Positions 36,601 to 44,609 of a stretch of DNA of 64,000 nucleotides are shown here, one piece after another. The DNA is from Proteiniphilum propionicum (GTDB lineage: Bacteria > Bacteroidota > Bacteroidia > Bacteroidales > Dysgonomonadaceae), in assembly GCF_022267555.1 (NCBI RefSeq), contig NZ_CP073586.1, forward strand, positions 2,223,501 through 2,287,500. The letters run 5' to 3'. A model generated the notes under the pieces. That model made no database searches, was not told where the DNA came from, and was given only the letters and a program-made list of their open reading frames with translations. Within the stretch, counting starts at the first letter, position 1. Each line of letters opens with the position of its first letter. The position numbers were made by a program, and so were the translations under genes.

Positions 36601-37082
36601 ATATTTGCTCCGATAACGGGCACGCCGGCGGCATCCACAACAGTTCCTGTAACAGTTTTCTTTTGTTGTTGTACATTAGCAGCAACCGTCTCTGTTTTTT
36701 GTGCGTTTACTCTTTCAATAGTGGAAAGAATTATGTGGTTCCCTTCCATTGAGTGATTAACATTCTTATTTTTTAAGAGCTTATTAAGCACATTATTAAC
36801 AGCTTGTTGTTTGGCTTTTATTGACACTTTTTCATTTGTGTTTACTTCATTGCTGTAAATAAACAGATAATCGGTTTGACTTTCAATTTCATTTAGCACC
36901 TCTTTGAGGGTTACGTTACGCTTGTTGATCGTAACTCTGGCGTTTTGGGTGTAACTCATTTCGGCCATAGAGCAAAAGACGCAGAGAAACAATAGAATAA
37001 AGGTTGTTCTCATGATTAATAAAAAATGTTTAATGGGTACTTTTTCGGTTAATTTATTACCCGTTGCATTGTTTTTCTTCAT
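33624..37082 (-). CDS. SusC/RagA-family TonB-linked outer-membrane transporter with STN domain
   Basis: The 1152-residue protein has an N-terminal export signal (LLIMRTTFILLFLCVFCSMA), then an STN domain (about 45-120, TLKEVLNEIESQTDYLFIYS) that contacts a FecR anti-sigma factor. A carboxypeptidase-like domain follows (GTVVDAAGVPVIGANIVEAG), a TonB box (DTKTLDELVVVGYGTQKK), a plug (GSGSILYVIDGVQSDYFPNL and VFGLRGSGGVIVVTTKRG) and a barrel ending FEFGLNLTF. Its role is TonB-driven import of oligosaccharides. The STN domain with the neighbouring FecI/FecR genes makes a complete trans-envelope signalling set, so this locus is probably induced by its own ligand. Confidence 0.96.
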   Translation of the reverse strand: MKKNNATGNKLTEKVPIKHFLLIMRTTFILLFLCVFCSMAEMSYTQNARVTINKRNVTLKEVLNEIESQTDYLFIYSNEVNTNEKVSIKAKQQAVNNVLNKLLKNKNVNHSMEGNHIILSTIERVNAQKTETVAANVQQQKKTVTGTVVDAAGVPVIGANIVEAGTTNGTVTDMDGKFTLNVDNNATIHISYIGYLEQNINTAGKTSFKVFLQEDTKTLDELVVVGYGTQKKIHMTGAVSQVAGEVLKKAPTGNISAIMQGRIPGLISKQQSGQPGYDGANFYVRGVGSGSILYVIDGVQSDYFPNLTADEIESITILKDAASQAVFGLRGSGGVIVVTTKRGNTDKPTINFISSLSLSQNANFPKFLNGLEYVTWYNKAQELDGVPEVNWRFSAEEIDKIANGDPDGVYGNTDWFDLLFNNTAPTRSNTLSISGKNNRVNYYGMFDVFNQQGIINRTSIDRYSARINLDMKVTDNFNASMSLTARRSETKQPALAPSGNSYAAIMSQAMLTYPFLLPYNADGEPIASYNTEGNGDNHPLAARDLSGQGITRGNTLDAQARINYDIPFVSGLKLSLDGAYKKSDNKIKTEGLPYYVQVYNQQAKTWNKQYSRARSSGIAVVQQWFVEREIFNIRPEVYFNKKIAKHEVSSLLFYEYRRIQDTSMSNGKRGYPIEDIMDINFGEEIEKDLVGGGHALAKEAGYGVRINYAYADKYLAEFVGRYDASVFLPRDTRWGFFPGVSLGWRISEESFFKDRFNSFIDNFKIRTSYGRLGNDSGMGYTYFSTAHLSTNNEVMIGNNLKKYLNVGGVPNYGLKWPIKDDWNIGFETMLWKGLLGIEFDVFYSLWSRQYGSVADYPPSMGGFYPNRINYGKTENRGVEMLFTHRYKIGEFSYNVKNNLTWARNKILKLSQDPYKTKYTSSIGKPAGQIWGFIAEGLFQSQEEVDNSAVFGPTKVGDIKLKDINGDGRITFEQDQVPIGRSSIPEMIFGLELDGEYKNFDFNMFFQGATLFDVEICGLYTDRGFRDDTFYTRPFFAGGNSPKELIENSWTPENTNAKYPRLGIELRAKGSQHSSLYVQDGTYLRLKSAQIGYRIPQKIINNIGVQNLRFYISGTNLFTLSGLDFGLDPEMPSVNQGYYPPQRVFEFGLNLTF

Positions 37083-37144
37083 ACATTTGTAATTGTTTTA
37101 AGTTGATACATAATTATTTTAGGTTGTGTTGACAAAAACATTTG

Positions 37145-37172
37145 ATCGGTGGGCGTTGCAGCGCCTGCCGAT
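37145..37172 (-). terminator. Hairpin between FecR and SusC genes
   Basis: ATCGG (37145-37149) and CCGAT (37168-37172) close a stem with inner GGGCG/CGCC pairs. On the minus strand it is followed by CAAATGTTTTTG. It lies in the 142-base gap after fecR and before susC, consistent with separate expression of regulator and transporter. Confidence 0.5.
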
Positions 37173-37224
37173 TCCTTTCTAATGATTTATTCGATTACAT
37201 CATAAGCTTTTAAATTTAGCATTC

Positions 37225-38142
37225 TTATTTAATATAAATATCACCGGTATCTTCGTCTCTCTCATAAGTAAAACTGATACTTTTCTGCAAGACGCGCAGA
37301 GCATAATCAACTCCGTCTGACTGACGAAATTTTCCTGTATAGGTGTGTTGAAATAATTTATCAGATTCTATTTGTATCTTAATATCAAAATATTTTTCAA
37401 GCGATAAAAGTATCTCTTCCAGCCTTTTATTGTTAAAGGCTATCAACCCTTTTCTCCACAAGTATTCGTCGTTATCTGAAATGTTTAAAACAAAAAGTTT
37501 GTCATCTTCTAGCGTGCTTTTTTCGTTTGGATTCAATGAGGCGAGCTTAACCTCATTTCTGTAAATATCAACACTTCCTGTAAACAGGCTGGTTTCAAAA
37601 CTGTTGTATTTTGAGTACGCTTCAACATTAAAAGATGTTCCTGTTACTTTTACATCCCCCTGTTTGGTTTTTACTATAAACGGTTTTTTCTCGTTTTTGC
37701 AAACATCGAAATATGCTTCGCCGTCTAAAAAGACAGTTCGACTTTTCCTGGAAAATTGTGATGGATAACGTAGAGTGGTGTTGGCATTTAACCATACATT
37801 GCTGTTATCTGCAAGTATAAGGTTTATTCGTTGCCCGGGAGGAACGATTACAGTATTATACAGCTCTTCAGTATTTCTATGGTTAAAAATATGTAAACCA
37901 CCCACAATAATAAGTAATGCTACAGCGGCAGCAGTGCTTATTATCCAGGGCGTGATTACGTTAATACTTTTTTGTTTCTTTATTATATCACTTGAATTAA
38001 ATAGCAATGCGTCATATGTAACGCGTTCTTCAAGCAGAATTTTTTCGTTTTCCTTTGACTGTTCAATCCACTGACGGATTAATTTCTCCTCATCAATAGA
38101 TGTCTCTCCTTCAAAAAAACGTTGTAATATCTCTCTGTTCAT
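37225..38142 (-). CDS. FecR-family anti-sigma factor
   Basis: The 305-residue protein has an N-terminal cytoplasmic part (MNREILQRFFEGETSIDEEK), one membrane helix near 85-105 (VITPWIISTAAAVALLIIVG) and a periplasmic FecR domain (IVPPGQRINLILADNSNVWL, YFDVCKNEKKPFIVKTKQGD, VTGTSFNVEAY). It ends with a domain DGVDYALRVLQKSISF that receives the signal from the STN domain of SusC. It holds the adjacent sigma factor inactive until the transporter binds ligand. It follows the sigma gene by 71 bases. Confidence 0.93.
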   Translation of the reverse strand: MNREILQRFFEGETSIDEEKLIRQWIEQSKENEKILLEERVTYDALLFNSSDIIKKQKSINVITPWIISTAAAVALLIIVGGLHIFNHRNTEELYNTVIVPPGQRINLILADNSNVWLNANTTLRYPSQFSRKSRTVFLDGEAYFDVCKNEKKPFIVKTKQGDVKVTGTSFNVEAYSKYNSFETSLFTGSVDIYRNEVKLASLNPNEKSTLEDDKLFVLNISDNDEYLWRKGLIAFNNKRLEEILLSLEKYFDIKIQIESDKLFQHTYTGKFRQSDGVDYALRVLQKSISFTYERDEDTGDIYIK

Positions 38143-38213
38143 CGGTTATAAATTCCATGCGTTCTATTTAAATAACAGCTTAGAACAAGATCTCCCTAAC
38201 AAAGAGTCGAAAT

Positions 38214-38780
38214 TTAACAAAAATAAAATAAAAATAGCGATATACAGATGAAATCTACCAGTGATAGGCGTAGTCTTCCCAATGCTTTTGAGATATGAAA
38301 CTCGATTGATTTGGTACTTAAGTTCATTTGTTCGGCAATTTCTTTATACGAAAGCCCTTCAAAACGGCTTAATACAAATATTTGTCGTGTTTTTTGGGGT
38401 AATTCTTTCAACGTGGATTCAATGATTCGTTGTATTTCATCGGAAAACAGGAAATCGGGGTCGCAAGCCTCAAGTGTGTTTATACGTGTGTTGAGAACCC
38501 ATTCGTAGTGATCTCTCAACTCTTCTTTTACACGAAGCTGAACTTTCTGATTCTGGAGATAGTTTAAACATTTATTTTTAATGGTGGTTAGAATGTAAGC
38601 CGGTGGTTTGCTGTCACATGAAAGTTGATGCCTTTTTTCCCAATAAGATGTAAAGGCTTCCGTAACAAAATCTTCGGCAATTTGTTGCTCTTTTACATAG
38701 CTCAATGCAAAACGAATAAACCGTTCATAATATTCATTGAACAGTCTGTTGAAGTTTTGTATGTCGGAAAATGAGCTCAT
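38214..38780 (-). CDS. ECF RNA polymerase sigma-70 factor (Bacteroidetes PUL type)
   Basis: The 188-residue protein has sigma region 2 (FNEYYERFIRFALSYVKEQQ, with AEDFVTEAFTSYWEK) and region 4 (LKELPQKTRQIFVLSRFEGL, SYKEIAEQMNLSTKSIEFHI). It is the first gene of the regulatory pair and probably activates the susC operon when released by the FecR protein. The hydrophobic C-terminal tail (SLVDFICISLFLFYFC) is common in this subgroup. A -7 box for its own promoter lies at 38799-38806. Confidence 0.93.
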   Translation of the reverse strand: MSSFSDIQNFNRLFNEYYERFIRFALSYVKEQQIAEDFVTEAFTSYWEKRHQLSCDSKPPAYILTTIKNKCLNYLQNQKVQLRVKEELRDHYEWVLNTRINTLEACDPDFLFSDEIQRIIESTLKELPQKTRQIFVLSRFEGLSYKEIAEQMNLSTKSIEFHISKALGRLRLSLVDFICISLFLFYFC

Positions 38781-38798
38781 TTAACCAAAATTACGTAG

Positions 38799-38806
38799 CA
38801 AATATA
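38799..38806 (-). promoter_or_regulatory. Bacteroidetes -7 box (TATATTTG) of the sigma gene
   Basis: On the minus strand TATATTTG matches TAnnTTTG, 19 bases from the sigma start codon, giving a short leader. A TTTG -33 box is not clear. Confidence 0.4.
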
Positions 38807-39012
38807 AATATAATTTACGCAATATGATTAATATTAACACAATATGTTTCATAATTCATAATATAACACAATGATTAACACAAACTGAAATGTTCATGTG
38901 TTGGAATTTGTCAATCATTCTCAATATGTGAATTGTTCAATTACTCTTTTCAAACTTAAAAAACTAGTGTTAAAATATTTTTTCTATCTACTTAATTGCT
39001 ATTTTTGTAAAA

Positions 39013-39165
39013 CTAAAGCTTGAAGGGAGTACTGTGGAACAACTTTAAATTTACATTAACGTACATAGGATTTGCGAGGTTTAGGGAAGGGGAGGCATCA
39101 ACACTTTCTTGTAATATAACAAATCTACTGTTTTCAATGTTGCCAAGAGGCGAGGAGCAGAGCAT
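39013..39165 (-). CDS. Possible 50-residue small ORF
   Basis: An ATG at 39165 opens a frame through LGNIENSRFVILQESVDAS and PMYVNVNLKLFHSTPFKL to a TAG at 39013. Composition and residue use look protein-like and unlike the surrounding AT-rich DNA, but no family is recognised. It may be a small gene or the end of a decayed one, and it is a low-confidence call. Confidence 0.2.
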   Translation of the reverse strand: MLCSSPLGNIENSRFVILQESVDASPSLNLANPMYVNVNLKLFHSTPFKL

Positions 39166-39428
39166 AGTAAGAAATACTCAATTAGTACACCCGATGAGCC
39201 GAAGACGATGTAGGGTAGGGTGAACAATATATTTCTGAAATTACTTCAGCGAATATTGTTAAAGAGTTTGCAATGCCACAAGCTAAATAAAGATTTGAAT
39301 AAGAAAAAAATAAATAGTTTTAAGTGTATGAAATCGTCATGTTTGAAATAATTGTTAAACACTAATAGGTAATGATTATTTAAAATATCAAAGTTGCCAT
39401 ACACCATAAAGGAAAATTAAAATATCGT

Positions 39429-39947
39429 ATGAGATTTACAATTAGACTATTCCTCTATTGGGTATCTATTTTTCTGATTTTTTTTATCGGAATTCATGTC
39501 GTGGTATATCTATTGTGGGGTATGCATATGGTGCTTTGGAAAGGCATGTTGGTTTTTTTAATTGTGGGGGTAATTCCTCCAGCGGTAATTACAGCCTATT
39601 TCTCAAAACGATTGGATTATATGGAATCAGAAAAACTTGATCCTCCATCGTTTTCAGGACAGAAGAAGGCTGTGTTTAAATTCAAGGGACGTACAAAACA
39701 TCCATTCGATGAGGTGATGCAGCGTATAGACCGTCAATTGATTATATCTTTTTCTGATAGGAAAGGCCACATACTTAAATTCAGAACTGATTCAAGAATG
39801 ACATCCTGGGGACTTGGTGGGTATCTGAAAATGGAAGATGAAGAGACGGTTACAGTAATAGTTTATCCCATCCGCCCTGGGTCTAAACGCGAAAAGTTGT
39901 TTGTAAATCAAACGTTAAGGTTGATACACTCTGTTCTTAACCCATAG
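39429..39947 (+). CDS. Small membrane protein of unknown function
   Basis: No family is recognised. The 172 residues show two membrane helices at the N-terminus (FLYWVSIFLIFFIGIHVVVY and MLVFLIVGVIPPAVITAYF), then a cytoplasmic soluble domain (residues about 70-172) with alternating strands such as KAVFKFKGRTKHPFDEVMQ, LIISFSDRKGHILKFRTDS and EETVTVIVYPIRPGSKREKL. It stands alone between the PUL and the acetyltransferase, which is encoded on the other strand and converges with it at 39966. Confidence 0.6.
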   Translation: MRFTIRLFLYWVSIFLIFFIGIHVVVYLLWGMHMVLWKGMLVFLIVGVIPPAVITAYFSKRLDYMESEKLDPPSFSGQKKAVFKFKGRTKHPFDEVMQRIDRQLIISFSDRKGHILKFRTDSRMTSWGLGGYLKMEDEETVTVIVYPIRPGSKREKLFVNQTLRLIHSVLNP

Positions 39948-39965
39948 CTTTCACCCTGTTCCAAT

Positions 39966-40520
39966 TCAATCAATTTCAGCCTTAAAAGGGAAGCCTTCAC
40001 AATAACGGATAACCTCTTCATTTACAAACCGAAGAAAATCGTTATGCTGCTCCTTTGTTATCATCTTAGGATAACTCAGGATAAGTAATTCCTGCGCCTG
40101 TGCTTCAATCCGGTAAGGCAGGTGTACAAAACGATAGGGAGTTAGTGTATAACCGGCACGTTCATAGAACTGCAGCCGTCGCACCGATAACTCGTTTACT
40201 AGCGGATCTATCTCAAGAATGATTGTGTGTTGTGTATCGCGTAAATATCTGATCATTTGCGAGCCGAATCCATGCCCACGGAGTTCTGGATTGACTGCCA
40301 GATACTCGAGGTAGCGGTAGGAATCCCATTCCCAGAAGAACATAAATCCTATCAGTTCGTGACCTTCCCATGCCGATAGGGGAAAGAATCGATCATCCTC
40401 ACAGGCACGTAGATGATCCTCTTTCTTTCTTCGTTCTGCCAGAGGAAAACTATTTTCATATAGATCCCATACCATTTTCCAGCGCCATGAATCGGTGGTG
40501 CTGATCCTTACAAATTCCAT
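39966..40520 (-). CDS. GNAT-family N-acetyltransferase
   Basis: The start at 40520 (MEFVRISTTDSWRWKMVWDL) is preferred over an in-frame Met at 40541. The 184-residue protein carries the acetyl-CoA site YLAVNPELRGHGFGSQMIRY (motif A, R/Q-x-x-G-x-G/A type) and the C-terminal FYERAGYTLTPYRFVHLPYR typical of motif B. It transfers an acetyl group from acetyl-CoA to an amine; the acceptor is unknown. It is 132 bases downstream of the DsbA-like gene on the same strand. Confidence 0.85.
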   Translation of the reverse strand: MEFVRISTTDSWRWKMVWDLYENSFPLAERRKKEDHLRACEDDRFFPLSAWEGHELIGFMFFWEWDSYRYLEYLAVNPELRGHGFGSQMIRYLRDTQHTIILEIDPLVNELSVRRLQFYERAGYTLTPYRFVHLPYRIEAQAQELLILSYPKMITKEQHNDFLRFVNEEVIRYCEGFPFKAEID

Positions 40521-40656
40521 CTGAATTAATTTTATCAGCAACTATTTCTAAAGTATATCAATAAAAACCTCCTGTTAGAGTTTAGATAAAATAAAAGATT
40601 CTTTCGTATTAATAATCCTAAATAGATGTTTCTGCTGCTGAAAGAGTTCAATATTT

Positions 40657-41373
40657 TTAAATTTCGCAAATACCGTCGGATGAACAGGATTTTCCTTTGC
40701 TGATCTCCACGATATTTTCTTCTTCTGTACGTTTTTTCCAGTTACCATACGCCTTGTTCAGCACCTTCACGAACAGATCTACCGGTTCGGAACCAACAAT
40801 GGCTTGCCTTCTGTCCATCAGAAATGTTGGAACAGTGTCGAATCCAAGGTTGGCAGCCTCCTGCATATCCTGTTTTATCTCATATAGATAGTCGTCGCTC
40901 TTAAGCATCCGTATGATTTCATCTTCTTTCAACCCTGAATCTGTTCCAATGGATGTCAGTAAATCCCAGTCGCTATAATCTTTAGCTTCCTCGAAATAGG
41001 CTTTCGTCAGTTTTGCCAATACCGCTGTGTCCATCCCTATCTTTGCTGCCAATTTAATCAGCCGGTGTGCATCGCGTGTATTAGCTGCAATTGCGTTAGG
41101 AAGATTGGAAACGACACCCGCTTGCCCGGCAAGCATGTTAACTCCCTCAAACATACTGTTTATTTTCTCTTCAGTGTACCCGGCATTTTTGGCGAAATAC
41201 TCACTTAGGGGATATCCGTTACCTTTATCGGGCAGGTCAGGGTTAAGCTGATAAGCTTTCCATTCGAGCTCCACCTCACCGGCATGCTCGAACTGCTGAA
41301 GCGCTTTTTCATAATGTATTTTTCCTATATAACAGTACGGACACATAATATCGGTCCATACTTCAACCTTCAT
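40657..41373 (-). CDS. FrnE-like DsbA-family thiol oxidoreductase
   Basis: The start at 41373 gives MKVEVWTDIMCPYCYIGKIH, 4 bases after the ClpC stop; further in-frame Met codons at 41391 and 41403 lie inside clpC. The 238-residue protein has a thioredoxin fold with a C-P-Y-C active site at residues 11-14, the FrnE helical insert (about 60-150) and FDTVPTFLMDRRQAIVGSEP with the cis-proline. There is no signal peptide, so it is cytoplasmic and probably a disulfide reductase or isomerase. A second Cys pair, CSSDGIC, lies at the very C-terminus, a less usual addition. It is coupled to clpC. Confidence 0.87.
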   Translation of the reverse strand: MKVEVWTDIMCPYCYIGKIHYEKALQQFEHAGEVELEWKAYQLNPDLPDKGNGYPLSEYFAKNAGYTEEKINSMFEGVNMLAGQAGVVSNLPNAIAANTRDAHRLIKLAAKIGMDTAVLAKLTKAYFEEAKDYSDWDLLTSIGTDSGLKEDEIIRMLKSDDYLYEIKQDMQEAANLGFDTVPTFLMDRRQAIVGSEPVDLFVKVLNKAYGNWKKRTEEENIVEISKGKSCSSDGICEI

Positions 41374-41377
41374 TTTA

Positions 41378-43936
41378 CTATTTTTTTTCATCAGCTTTCT
41401 CATTCACTTTCATAACAATCAGCTGCTTTTCGCTGTCGAAGTCCACCATAACCGTGTCGCCCTCTTTCATGCCAGTACGGATAATCAGTTCCGCCATTTC
41501 ATCCTCAATATATTTCTGGATGGCTCGTTTAAGCGGGCGGGCACCGAACTGCACATCGTAACCCTTGTTGGCAATAAACTCTTTTGCCGGTTCGGTAAGA
41601 GTTACCTTGAAACCAAGGTCGCCAATTCGCTTGTATAGTCCCTTTAGTTCTAGGTCTATGATCTTGTATATTGAATCCTTGCTCAGCTGATCGAACATTA
41701 CAATGTCGTCTACCCTGTTCAGAAATTCCGGAGCGAAAGCTTTATTCAGAGCCTTCATTATGATGTTGCGTGAATATTCTGTATCACTCACATCATCGTC
41801 AGTCTTGAAACCGATACCTCGTCCAAAATCCTTTAGTTGTCGTGTACCTATGTTTGATGTCATTATAAGGATTGAATTTTTGAAATCAATTTTCCTGCCA
41901 AGGCTGTCGGTTACATGACCTTCATCCAGGATCTGCAGAAGTATATTAAACACGTCGGGATGGGCTTTTTCGATCTCATCTAACAGTACTACGGAGTAGG
42001 GGCGGCGGCGCACTTTCTCTGTAAGTTGTCCACCCTCTTCGTAACCAACGTATCCGGGAGGTGCTCCCACAAGTCGCGACACGTTGAATTTTTCCATATA
42101 TTCGCTCATATCTATTCGGATAAGATTCTCGGGAGAGTCGAACAGGAACTCAGCCAGTTTCTTGGCAAGGTGTGTTTTTCCCACACCTGTTGGGCCGAGG
42201 AACATAAACGTGCCGATAGGCTTGTTCGGATCTTTCAGTCCCACACGGTTTCGCTGTATAGCTTTCACAATTTTGTCCACCGCCTCATCCTGCCCAATCA
42301 CCTTACTTTTAAGTTCATCACGCATCTCCAGCAGCCGCTGTCCTTCAGCCTTTGCTATACGCTGAACCGGTACTCCCGAGATCATTGCTACAACTTCGGC
42401 AATTTTATCTTCGTTCACGATCTCCGGTTTCTCTTTTATTTCTTTCTGCCAGCGCTCTTCTTCCGCTTCAAGCGCAAGAAGTAACTGGCGCTGCTTGTCA
42501 CGGTAGCTTGCCGCCAGCTCATACTTTTGTGCTTTTACGGCATCTGTTTTATGTTGTTCCACCTCTTTCAACTCTTCCTCCAGATGCTCAATAGTTTCCG
42601 GAATCACGATGTTGGAGATATGTACCCTTGCTCCAGCCTCATCCAGTGCGTCTATGGCCTTGTCGGGGAATGTGCGGTCAGAAACATAACGGTCTGTGAG
42701 TTTTACACATGCCTGTAATGCTTCATCGGTATAACGCACATTGTGGTGATCTTCGTAACGCTCTTTGATGTTACGAAGTATCAACAGTGTTTCCTCCGGT
42801 GTGGTAGGATCCACTATCACTTTCTGGAAACGCCGTTCCAATGCCCCGTCTTTCTCTATGTTTTTTCTATATTCATCCAAAGTGGTAGCACCTATACACT
42901 GAATCTCACCCCTTGCCAGTGCAGGCTTAAGCATATTGGCGGCATCTAACGATCCTGCAGCGCCTCCGGCACCAACAATAGTATGAACCTCATCAATAAA
43001 GAGTATAATATTCGGGTTTTTGGACAGTTCGTTCAAAATAGCTTTGATACGTTCTTCAAACTGTCCGCGGTACTTGGTGCCTGCAACTATGGATGCCATA
43101 TCGAGTGCTATCACCCTCTTGTCGAACAGAGCCCGTGAAACTTTTTTCTGTGTAATACGGAGTGCCAGTCCATCTACAATGGCCGATTTCCCTACTCCCG
43201 GATCACCGATAAGCACCGGGTTATTCTTCTTACGACGACTTAGTATCTGTGCAATTCGTTCAATCTCTTTTTCGCGGCCCACAACTGGATCAAGGCGATT
43301 TTCAAGTGCTGCCCTCGTAATGTCGGTTCCGAAATTATCCAGCACGGGGGTGTCTGATACCGCGCCCTTCGACTGCGAGGAAGAACTGTGTGAACCACCC
43401 GGGTTGAATGACGACTTGTCGCTCATATCATCATCATCGTCATCAGTAAAGTTTGCACCTGCAGATGGCAGGTTTAAATCATCAGCCTCCTCAGTCCTGT
43501 TTTCAAGAATACTTTTTATGTAAAGGAATGCACTTGAGTAATCCAGTTGAAATTGCGTTAGGATATCATAAATCAGCGTACTCTTTTCTTTGAGAAGAGC
43601 AAGCAGGATATGTTCGGAATCAGTTACATCGCTTTTTGTAAGACGTGCTTCCAAAATGCTTATTTTCAATGCTTTTTCGGTATTCTTGTTAATTACCAAC
43701 TCATTTGATCCCTCATAAGGCTCCTGGATGGAACGGATGTGTGAATCAATATAATCCTTCAATACGTGCAGGTCGATGTCGAAATCCTGAAGTACCTGAA
43801 TAGCCATCCCCTCGCCATCACGCAGGATGCCAAGCATGAGATGTTCAGGCCCAATATAGTTGTTTTGGAGCCGGCCTGCTTCTTCACGGCTGTAAGCCAT
43901 GATGTTTCGGACTCGTTGAGAAAAGTTGTTGTCCAT
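41378..43936 (-). CDS. clpC: ClpC-type AAA+ chaperone, ATPase subunit of Clp protease
   Basis: The 852-residue protein has a Clp N domain (1-145), an acidic/Ser linker (about 150-195), AAA1 with Walker A GDPGVGKSA at about 244-252 and a middle domain with a UVR-like segment (KYELAASYRDKQRQLLLALE). AAA2 has Walker A GPTGVGKTH, LVGAPPGYVGYEEGGQLTEK and RPLKRAIQKYIED. It unfolds damaged or tagged proteins and feeds ClpP. The gene is followed 4 bases later by a FrnE-like DsbA protein, which suggests a stress-response pair. The ATG at 43936 is the only good start. Confidence 0.96.
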   Translation of the reverse strand: MDNNFSQRVRNIMAYSREEAGRLQNNYIGPEHLMLGILRDGEGMAIQVLQDFDIDLHVLKDYIDSHIRSIQEPYEGSNELVINKNTEKALKISILEARLTKSDVTDSEHILLALLKEKSTLIYDILTQFQLDYSSAFLYIKSILENRTEEADDLNLPSAGANFTDDDDDDMSDKSSFNPGGSHSSSSQSKGAVSDTPVLDNFGTDITRAALENRLDPVVGREKEIERIAQILSRRKKNNPVLIGDPGVGKSAIVDGLALRITQKKVSRALFDKRVIALDMASIVAGTKYRGQFEERIKAILNELSKNPNIILFIDEVHTIVGAGGAAGSLDAANMLKPALARGEIQCIGATTLDEYRKNIEKDGALERRFQKVIVDPTTPEETLLILRNIKERYEDHHNVRYTDEALQACVKLTDRYVSDRTFPDKAIDALDEAGARVHISNIVIPETIEHLEEELKEVEQHKTDAVKAQKYELAASYRDKQRQLLLALEAEEERWQKEIKEKPEIVNEDKIAEVVAMISGVPVQRIAKAEGQRLLEMRDELKSKVIGQDEAVDKIVKAIQRNRVGLKDPNKPIGTFMFLGPTGVGKTHLAKKLAEFLFDSPENLIRIDMSEYMEKFNVSRLVGAPPGYVGYEEGGQLTEKVRRRPYSVVLLDEIEKAHPDVFNILLQILDEGHVTDSLGRKIDFKNSILIMTSNIGTRQLKDFGRGIGFKTDDDVSDTEYSRNIIMKALNKAFAPEFLNRVDDIVMFDQLSKDSIYKIIDLELKGLYKRIGDLGFKVTLTEPAKEFIANKGYDVQFGARPLKRAIQKYIEDEMAELIIRTGMKEGDTVMVDFDSEKQLIVMKVNEKADEKK

Positions 43937-44609
43937 TATTTATTTCTATTAAGTTTAGACATTTGCATTCTACTGAACATTAAAGTAAACTTGATTTTAT
44001 CTTCTTCCTTTTAACTTACCAAAATAAAAACAAGATTGTTTATTGGATTTTGGTTTGTCATCAGTTGTTTTTTGTTCGTTTTGTTTAACGCAAATGTTCC
44101 TTTCTTTAGCTGTGTTTAATCTACAAATATAAATTTTTATTTTCAATAATTCATGATGAAATGCTTTTCTTCAATAAAATTTATACTTATTGACTGCAGT
44201 TGTAACTATTAATGCAAAAACAGTGCCAATGTGGTTCAATTCGATCACACACTAATTATACACTTCTCAACCTTTTTTGTTTAATGAAATGGTGATTATA
44301 TTTATCTGTCGCCTACTAAAAGTCTCATTAGTTGCACCCTGATTATGAAAGATCAAGATATCAAGTGTGTTAATAATAATTTCAGATGTTCTGGGTTTTG
44401 GAACCGACTCATTTAATCAATATTTTGGTAATTATTCTTTAAATGCCTGACAATCAGCGAAAAAGAGCCACTGGGTTTTGGATAGGTCTATTTTGTTTGT
44501 AATTAATGGATTGCATGGCATTTCGATACTATTTTACCGGACTGCTGATTTTATGAGCGATAATTTTTTAATGTTGGCTAATGGCTATATGTGAAAAAAT
44601 CAGATGGCA
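43937..44609. other. 673-base spacer upstream of clpC
   Basis: AT-rich, with no convincing ORF on either strand and no RNA gene seen. A TAnnTTTG-like box (TATATTTG on the minus strand, 44124-44131) could serve clpC with a leader of about 180 bases. A 12-base direct repeat CTGGGTTTTGGA occurs at 44391-44402 and 44471-44482. The expected ABC ATPase gene for the adjacent permease is not here. Confidence 0.55.
44124..44131 (-). promoter_or_regulatory. Possible -7 box for clpC
   Basis: TATATTTG on the minus strand fits TAnnTTTG; no -33 box is evident. The leader to clpC would be long. Confidence 0.25.

Larger units (their letters stand above)
38781..39428. other. Spacer with sigma-gene promoter and unexplained island
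   Basis: This 648-base stretch separates the sigma gene from a plus-strand gene. Most is very AT-rich. From about 39013 to 39240 it becomes clearly richer in G+C and contains a 50-codon minus-strand ORF (39013-39165). I see no RNA family or insertion-sequence end that I can name. Confidence 0.5.
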
